Shown: piece by piece, positions 59,446-64,000 of the stretch
Layout: every line of letters starts with the position of its first letter
How positions within the stretch are numbered: position 1 is the stretch's first letter
NCBI RefSeq assembly: GCF_963511525.1
Contig: NZ_CAUPIY010000005.1
Coordinates: 91,333 to 155,332, forward strand
DNA length: 64,000 nucleotides
Source of the DNA: Mobiluncus sp963511525
GTDB lineage: Bacteria > Actinomycetota > Actinomycetes > Actinomycetales > Actinomycetaceae
Direction: 5' to 3'
Notes under the pieces: model-generated
Told to the model about the DNA's origin: nothing
Seen by the model: only the letters and a program-made list of their open reading frames with translations
Databases searched by the model: none
Program-made: the position numbers and the translations under genes

Positions 59446-60420
59446 TTAGTGCCAGTTTTCGCGGTGCAGTTGGGCGCGTGAGGCCGGTTCCAGTTGCACC
59501 GTGGTGTGAAAAATCGAGATGCCGTGATGGTTCTGCAAGCAGTTCTCTATCCGGCTCAAAATCTCCAGGCTGTGCCCGTCATGGAAGCATTCGTCAGCCA
59601 GCACCACGTGAGCGCTCAGCACCGGCAGGTCCGAGGAAACCGCGGAGGCATGCAGGTCATGCACGGCTAAAACGTGAGGCAGCTCCAACAGGTGCGCCCG
59701 CACCTGGTCCAAGTCCAAATCCCGCGGGGTGGATTCCAGCAAAATCGCCCCCGCCGGACGCAAAATCATGATGGCTCGAGGCACGATGAGCGCGGCGATG
59801 ACCAGTGCCGCCACGGAATCAATCTGGGTCCACCCGGTCAGGCGCATCACCACCGCGCTGACGATAACCGCTACGGAACCGAGGGAATCGTTCAAGACCT
59901 CGAGGAACGCGGCGCGCAGATTCAGGTTGTTTTGTCGGGAACTCAACAGGATGGTCAGGCTGATCAAGTTGCCGACCAAGCCGATAATGCCCACCACCAG
60001 CAGCGTCTGGGCCTCGATATGTTCGGGTTGTATCAGGCGTTTAATGGCTTCGATGGAGGCAAACACACCGATGCAAATCAGCAGCAGGGACTGCAAAGCT
60101 GCCGAGATGACCTCGGCGCGCCGCCACCCCCACGTGAGCCGATCCGTTGCCGGACGCTGCTGCAAACTGGCTGCCACCAGCGCAAAAGTCAGACCAGCGC
60201 AGTCGGTGAGCATATGCCCCAAGTCCACCAGCAGGGTCAGGCTGCCGGTTATGGCCGCGCCCACAATTTCTGCCAGCAACACCGTGAAAGTTACCGCCAG
60301 TGCTGCCCGGAGCTGTCCACGACCGGCCTTGTGCGAGTGAGTATGAGTGTGCGAATGGCCGCCTGAACCGTGCGGTTCGTGGGGGTTGCTGGATTCCTGA
60401 CTTTCCTGATTATGCTGCAT
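59446..60420 (-). CDS. Cation diffusion facilitator (CDF) metal exporter
   Basis: A 324-residue zinc/cobalt/iron-type exporter of the CzcD/ZitB family. It has an N-terminal His-rich tail (GGHSHTHTHSHKAG), six helices with the metal-site pairs in LVDLGHMLTDCAGLT and in the later EVLNDSLGSVAVIVSA, and a cytoplasmic C-terminal domain with metal-binding His/Asp (VLAVHDLHASAVSSDLPVLSAHVV). A DtxR-like palindrome (60467-60482) upstream suggests metal-responsive control. Confidence 0.92.
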   Translation of the reverse strand: MQHNQESQESSNPHEPHGSGGHSHTHTHSHKAGRGQLRAALAVTFTVLLAEIVGAAITGSLTLLVDLGHMLTDCAGLTFALVAASLQQRPATDRLTWGWRRAEVISAALQSLLLICIGVFASIEAIKRLIQPEHIEAQTLLVVGIIGLVGNLISLTILLSSRQNNLNLRAAFLEVLNDSLGSVAVIVSAVVMRLTGWTQIDSVAALVIAALIVPRAIMILRPAGAILLESTPRDLDLDQVRAHLLELPHVLAVHDLHASAVSSDLPVLSAHVVLADECFHDGHSLEILSRIENCLQNHHGISIFHTTVQLEPASRAQLHRENWH

Positions 60421-60466
60421 AAGCTTCCGTCCTGTGTTTTCTGCGCGAACAATGGCTGTGCCGTCA

Positions 60467-60482
60467 CTTAGTCTAACCTAAG
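60467..60482. promoter_or_regulatory. DtxR-like operator upstream of the CDF gene
   Basis: CTTAG-TCTAAC-CTAAG is a perfect 5-bp inverted repeat. On the minus strand it reads TTAGGTTAGACTAAG, matching most of the DtxR/IdeR consensus TTAGGTTAGCCTAACCTAA over its first 14 bases. It lies about 50 bases before the CDF start. Confidence 0.5.
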
Positions 60483-60523
60483 TTTAGTTGTTGCTTTTTG
60501 GTGTTTCACATTAAAGCCTTGTG

Positions 60524-60664
60524 CTAAAGCAAGGCATCAATCGTGAGTTCTCCTGACGGCGGCGTAGCCTGGTTATCAGCGAGAGCGGCCGGGGTAGGGG
60601 CAATCCCTCCTACAACCACCAAGCTGGCAAACGATGCCATAGCAAATAAACGATTCCTCAACAT
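60524..60664 (-). CDS. Short signal-peptide ORF, possible remnant of a surface-protein gene
   Basis: A 46-codon minus-strand frame with a perfect secretion-signal shape: positive start (MLRNRLF), hydrophobic core (ASFASLVVVGG), AxA cleavage (AALAD) and only about 17 mature residues (NQATPPSGELTIDALL) before the stop. The SD is weak. A GCCTTG/CAAGGC stem overlaps the stop. It lies between the large surface-protein gene and the CDF gene, on the same strand as both. It may be a secreted peptide or the stump of a truncated surface protein. Confidence 0.4.
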   Translation of the reverse strand: MLRNRLFAMASFASLVVVGGIAPTPAALADNQATPPSGELTIDALL

Positions 60665-60824
60665 CGGCAACTACTTCACAAAAACAGCCTTCCTGAATTC
60701 GATAAAATCCGTTTCCCGCTACATATCAGAAAATCCGCGGTAACGTTTGGCAACCCACGGCTAGGTGTACCGTCACGGTCAAGAGGAAACGTTTTCCCCG
60801 GTTCGGTTCCCCAACCGAGCCAAA

Positions 60825-60854
60825 CGGGGTGGGAGCCAGAAGCATCCCACCCCG
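60825..60854 (-). terminator. Hairpin terminator after the surface-protein gene
   Basis: A 10-bp perfect stem CGGGGTGGGA/TCCCACCCCG, about 21 bases after the stop codon on the minus strand, followed by TTTGG. The stem is strong but the U-run is short. Confidence 0.65.
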
Positions 60855-60875
60855 CATTGCGGCTGTACAGAGAGA

Positions 60876-63800
60876 TTATTGAGTTTTACCAAGCAGCGTG
60901 TATACCTGCGTCAGCACTTGGTCACTCACAGCTCCAGCTCCGCCTATCACCCAGATATTCTGGGATCGCTTAGCGATAGCCTCTCGGCTAACATCGGGCA
61001 GAACGTTAGCTTGAGTGAGGATGACTACAGCTTGCTGGTTCGCAGCCAGAGCTCCACCGGCTAAAGTGTCAGCGAAGTGCTGGCCGTTAATAACCACAGA
61101 TTTATGAGATTCTGGCAGTAAGTCCGCCGCTTTGGCCGCGGTTTCATAACGATCCTTTCCGGAAACTGCCTGAGCCTGGTAACCGGCCCCAATCAAGGCT
61201 TGTACAGCCGGGCCGCCCGCCCCAAACAGCTGGGGAGGCTGACCGGATTTACCATCCTGAGCCAGCTTCGAGGATGTAGTCAACCCGGCTTTTTCAAGGT
61301 AGGCTCCAGTGAACTTTTCAAGTTTCACGTGCTGGCTCAACACCAGCACTCCTCCCTTTTGCGCCGCCACGTTTCCGATTGCTATCGCATCAGGGAAATT
61401 CGTACCGTCCGCAACAAACACAGGTTTGGGTTCCGCCGCTTTTGCGGGTGCCTCTTGCATTACTCGTTGCGCAATCAACGTGGCTGTCTCGTAACGGTTT
61501 TGACCACCGATACGTTCAACTTTCATGCCATTCTGGGTCAGTTCTTGGCTCACAGCTTCGGATATAGCACCGGTACCACCCAAAATGATGACCTGTTTCA
61601 TGCCTGCCTTGCCCAGGGCTTCCCGCACCTGTGGTTCCAAACTCTTTCCGCCGGTCAAAACCACGGGAGCGTGCAACGGCCCGGCCAGAGTCGCCCCGGT
61701 GGTGGCATCGGCAAAGTCTGTGGACACTGCCAAAATAGCCGTATCACCCCAATTGCCTTTACCCAGTACCGCTAGTGCAGTCTGAACCCTATCAGCCCCT
61801 GCAACTCTCAGCGCCTGCGAGTCCTCAGTTACCCCAGCAACTGGAGGTTGACCTGGCTGGGGAGCGTTGGGAATCTTCCACCCCGGAATCTGAGGTTTGG
61901 TAACCGACGGTTGAGGTGCAGGATTCACATTGATTGGTGGGTTATTTGTGGGAAGGTTTCCGTTGGCATCCACCACTTCAATCTTCACCGTTTGAGGAAC
62001 CGTGGTTCCGTCCGCCAGATGCACCATCACCGTCAACGGAATGACACCTTCGGTATTAGCTCGCAAATCCACACCCGCCGGAACGCTGAAGTTTCCGAAA
62101 CTATCCAGGCTCAGGTCAAACTGTTTGCCCTCATATTGCCCAGTCAGCTTCGTAACGTGGTTGTTTTGATAACCCAACATATCGTTAGACAGGTCATCGG
62201 GGTTATCCACCCGAATGCAGCGCTCACGCGAGGCATCGGTGTACATCCACAGCGCATTGCCCTGATCGCATTGACTCGTTTGCATCGCAAATCCGCGCAC
62301 TGCCACTGCGGAATCCCCAATGTGTTGCAGGGTTTCCCGCGGAGGTTTATCGGCTTCCCCATCCGTGAGTACGTACACAAAGTTTTGCCCAGGCAGGCTC
62401 TGCATTCGCTGCAAGGCCGCTTCGATACCTTGGCCGGGATAGGAGTCGCCCCCATATCCTGATTTGGCTCGCGCCTGCATAATCAAGGAATCGTAGCCGG
62501 ACATAGTGGCGGGTTGACCGGGGTACATCCACACGTCAGCCTTGCCGCTCGTGTCGATTCCGGATCCATCACTTCGATAGAAAAATCCCCGCGTCTGATC
62601 CGCGATAGCCATGCGAATGTTTTCCTTCGATCCGGGAATCTGGCGCAAATACTGCTCTATCTTCCTCAGAGACTTGGTGACTGCCTGCTCGCGCTGGCCA
62701 CCCATCGACCCGGAGTAGTCAATCAGGACGGCGATATTAATCTTCGGGGAGCTACCTCCCGCAGACACTACACCAGCAGACACTACACCAGAAAGCGGAA
62801 TAGATTCGCCTTTCTTGAACTGCTGACCCGCCGTGGGAGACACGATGCTCAGGCTCGGCTGACAGTAACGGAATTGACCCAAGTCGCCTTCCCAATGCGT
62901 TGTGGTTCCCCGGTCAAAGAAGTAGCCCGAGAGCGGTTTTGCCTCAGCGCTCCACTTGCCTTCACGAGACCAATACGAGTTCATGGTGTAGGTAGCCCCT
63001 TTGACCTTGGGAATCTCCACCGAACCCGTTTTCCCGCACTGCATGATGGGGCTAGCCTTTGGTGCGGTGGGGACACTGCGCTCTAAAACCCGCACGTAGG
63101 CCGAATTTGTGTAGATATACACAGAGGGGGCCACCCCGCTGGCCAGAGGCTGTATGGTAGCGTTCAAGGAGGGAGCCACCCGAGTGCTTTTCGTGCTTTG
63201 CGCCGCCCGAATGACGATTTCGTCAAGCACCACACCCTTCGTGTTGCTCACGGCCTCGTTCGCGTTCCAGACCAGACGATTACCGTCCTTTACCAGGTCG
63301 CTGCCGGCCAGCAGTCCACCCGCTTTCCGCTTCCCCGTCCACTCAAATCCGGTGGGCAATTGGATGGATAGTTTGTTGAAAGAAACCGGATCCACGTTCG
63401 GGTTCACCATTTCGATGCGGTAGCTGAATTCCTCCGCAGGGAAGACGTCGAACACGGACGCGTCCTTAGCCCACTGCTTATCCGGACGGATTTCAGGAGC
63501 GATGGGGGTAGCCTTGATGGTCACGTCATTCGGCACGATGGAAAAGTCTTTTACCTTCGCTTCCCCAATTGCTCCGTTCGTGAAGGTGACGCGAACCCAA
63601 ACACTGTGTTTGCCCAGGGGAACCTGTGGCAGAGTCCCAGTGATGTCGGAGCTACGGCTGTCATAGTTGGCATCAATCCACGTTCCGTTTTCGTCCAGGC
63701 GAATTTGTGTACTCTGAACCGCTTGGGGCAGCTGATCCAAACGGAAATCTACCCGGGTGTCCTGCTTACTCTGAGTAGTTTTCTCAACTTGGGATGGATA

Positions 63801-64000
63801 CCAGGTGTATCGAACCTTCAATTCAACAGGATTCGGTGTTGGGTTGGGTGTCGGCTTTACGCTCGGATCCGGCGTCGGCTCCACACTTGGGTTGGGAGTC
63901 GGCTCCACACTCGGGTTGGGGATAGGCTCCACACTTGGGTCCGGCGTCGGCTCCACACTCGGATCCGGTGTCGGCTCCACACTCGGATCCGGTGTCGGCT
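60876..64000 (-). CDS. Large surface protein: Pro-rich repeats, VWA domain, three cell-wall-binding repeats; 5' part cut
   Basis: More than 1,040 residues; the frame stays open past the window edge, so no real start is seen (the GTG at 63980 lies within the repeats). From N to C: a VEPTPDPS-type octapeptide repeat region; a beta-rich part (~60-330) with a DUF11-like adhesin look; a VWA domain at about 62.2-62.75 kb with MIDAS DYSGS (VLIDYSGSMGG) for metal-dependent adhesion; a Big-like segment; and three CW_binding_2 repeats (60.9-61.83 kb), recognised by VAGADRVQTA, RIGGQNRYETA and VSGKDRYETA starts and the FADATTGA/FPDAIAIG/FADTLAGG cores. It is probably a wall-anchored adhesin. A terminator follows. 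Confidence 0.85.
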   Translation of the reverse strand, partial: PTPDPSVEPTPDPSVEPTPDPSVEPIPNPSVEPTPNPSVEPTPDPSVKPTPNPTPNPVELKVRYTWYPSQVEKTTQSKQDTRVDFRLDQLPQAVQSTQIRLDENGTWIDANYDSRSSDITGTLPQVPLGKHSVWVRVTFTNGAIGEAKVKDFSIVPNDVTIKATPIAPEIRPDKQWAKDASVFDVFPAEEFSYRIEMVNPNVDPVSFNKLSIQLPTGFEWTGKRKAGGLLAGSDLVKDGNRLVWNANEAVSNTKGVVLDEIVIRAAQSTKSTRVAPSLNATIQPLASGVAPSVYIYTNSAYVRVLERSVPTAPKASPIMQCGKTGSVEIPKVKGATYTMNSYWSREGKWSAEAKPLSGYFFDRGTTTHWEGDLGQFRYCQPSLSIVSPTAGQQFKKGESIPLSGVVSAGVVSAGGSSPKINIAVLIDYSGSMGGQREQAVTKSLRKIEQYLRQIPGSKENIRMAIADQTRGFFYRSDGSGIDTSGKADVWMYPGQPATMSGYDSLIMQARAKSGYGGDSYPGQGIEAALQRMQSLPGQNFVYVLTDGEADKPPRETLQHIGDSAVAVRGFAMQTSQCDQGNALWMYTDASRERCIRVDNPDDLSNDMLGYQNNHVTKLTGQYEGKQFDLSLDSFGNFSVPAGVDLRANTEGVIPLTVMVHLADGTTVPQTVKIEVVDANGNLPTNNPPINVNPAPQPSVTKPQIPGWKIPNAPQPGQPPVAGVTEDSQALRVAGADRVQTALAVLGKGNWGDTAILAVSTDFADATTGATLAGPLHAPVVLTGGKSLEPQVREALGKAGMKQVIILGGTGAISEAVSQELTQNGMKVERIGGQNRYETATLIAQRVMQEAPAKAAEPKPVFVADGTNFPDAIAIGNVAAQKGGVLVLSQHVKLEKFTGAYLEKAGLTTSSKLAQDGKSGQPPQLFGAGGPAVQALIGAGYQAQAVSGKDRYETAAKAADLLPESHKSVVINGQHFADTLAGGALAANQQAVVILTQANVLPDVSREAIAKRSQNIWVIGGAGAVSDQVLTQVYTLLGKTQ
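63839..64000 (-). repeat. In-frame 24-bp tandem repeats encoding VEPTPDPS-type octapeptides
   Basis: About seven 24-base units with silent and conservative changes (VEPTPDPS, VEPIPNPS, VEPTPNPS, VKPTPNP), running off the window edge. It is probably a wall-spanning or stalk region of the surface protein. Near-identical units make copy number prone to change. Confidence 0.85.

Noticed and set aside
60543..60743. Plus-strand 66-codon frame
   Set aside because: No SD or motif; the opposite strand carries a convincing signal-peptide frame.
63839..64000. CRISPR-like array
   Set aside because: Repeats are 24 bases with no spacers and are in frame with a Pro-rich protein repeat.

Overview
The window looks like a piece of the main chromosome of a moderately GC-rich actinobacterium. 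The clues are the gene orders rplU-rpmA-obg-proB-proA-nadD, rpsB-tsf-pyrH-frr-cdsA-rlmN and rpsP-khpA-rimM-trmD-rplS-lepB-rnhB, a DUF2469 gene, a DUF6318-type lipoprotein, many GTG/TTG starts and several apparently leaderless genes. A host-associated member of the Actinomycetaceae such as Mobiluncus is my best guess. It rests on the sialic-acid cluster and on a surface protein with a VWA domain and cell-wall-binding repeats, and it is not proven from the sequence.

Layout. 1-15.5 kb is almost all on the minus strand: nadD (cut by the window edge), proA, proB, obg, L27, L21, a MATE exporter, a site-2 protease, dxr, a DivIVA-repeat protein, rlmN, cdsA, frr, pyrH, tsf and rpsB. 15.8-22 kb holds a secreted M23-like protein, a lipoprotein and the operon yraN-comM-dprA-xerC. 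22-28 kb holds DUF2469, rnhB, lepB, rplS, a trmD-GNAT fusion, rimM, khpA and rpsP. 28-37.8 kb is more accessory: a phosphofructokinase with unusual active-site residues, a NUDIX protein, a NifX-like protein, a peptidase E, an extremely asymmetric heterodimeric ABC exporter, its upstream HTH-MNT-HEPN fusion gene, and a PPK2.

37.9-41.6 kb is an amino-acid ABC transporter. Its leader carries a clear lysine riboswitch followed by an intrinsic terminator, so it is most likely a lysine importer. A CadD-family gene diverges from it. 42.5-53.9 kb is a complete sialic-acid module: a peptide/sialate-type ABC importer with one permease fused to its ATPase, nanA, nanK, nanE, nagA, nagB and a divergent GntR/FCD regulator, with related operator-like sites in the divergent promoter region. 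54-60.4 kb has an ACT-domain gene paired with a UPF0210 gene, purT, a small GlsB/YeaQ membrane protein, an NSS-family Na+ symporter and a CDF metal exporter. 60.8 kb to the end is the 3' part of a large surface protein.

Most notable. (1) 35725-36705 encodes one protein joining an XRE DNA-binding domain to MNT and HEPN domains, the two halves of a type VII toxin-antitoxin pair. Nearly all catalytic residues are replaced. It directly abuts the ABC exporter genes, so it looks like a toxin-antitoxin module turned regulator. (2) In that exporter all degenerate ATP-site motifs fall in one composite site and all canonical ones in the other. (3) A 17-bp element is shared, at the same distance from the start codon, by the M23-like gene and the yraN-comM-dprA-xerC operon. 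(4) The lysine riboswitch defines the substrate of the transporter. No tRNA or rRNA gene, CRISPR array, insertion sequence or prophage was seen.
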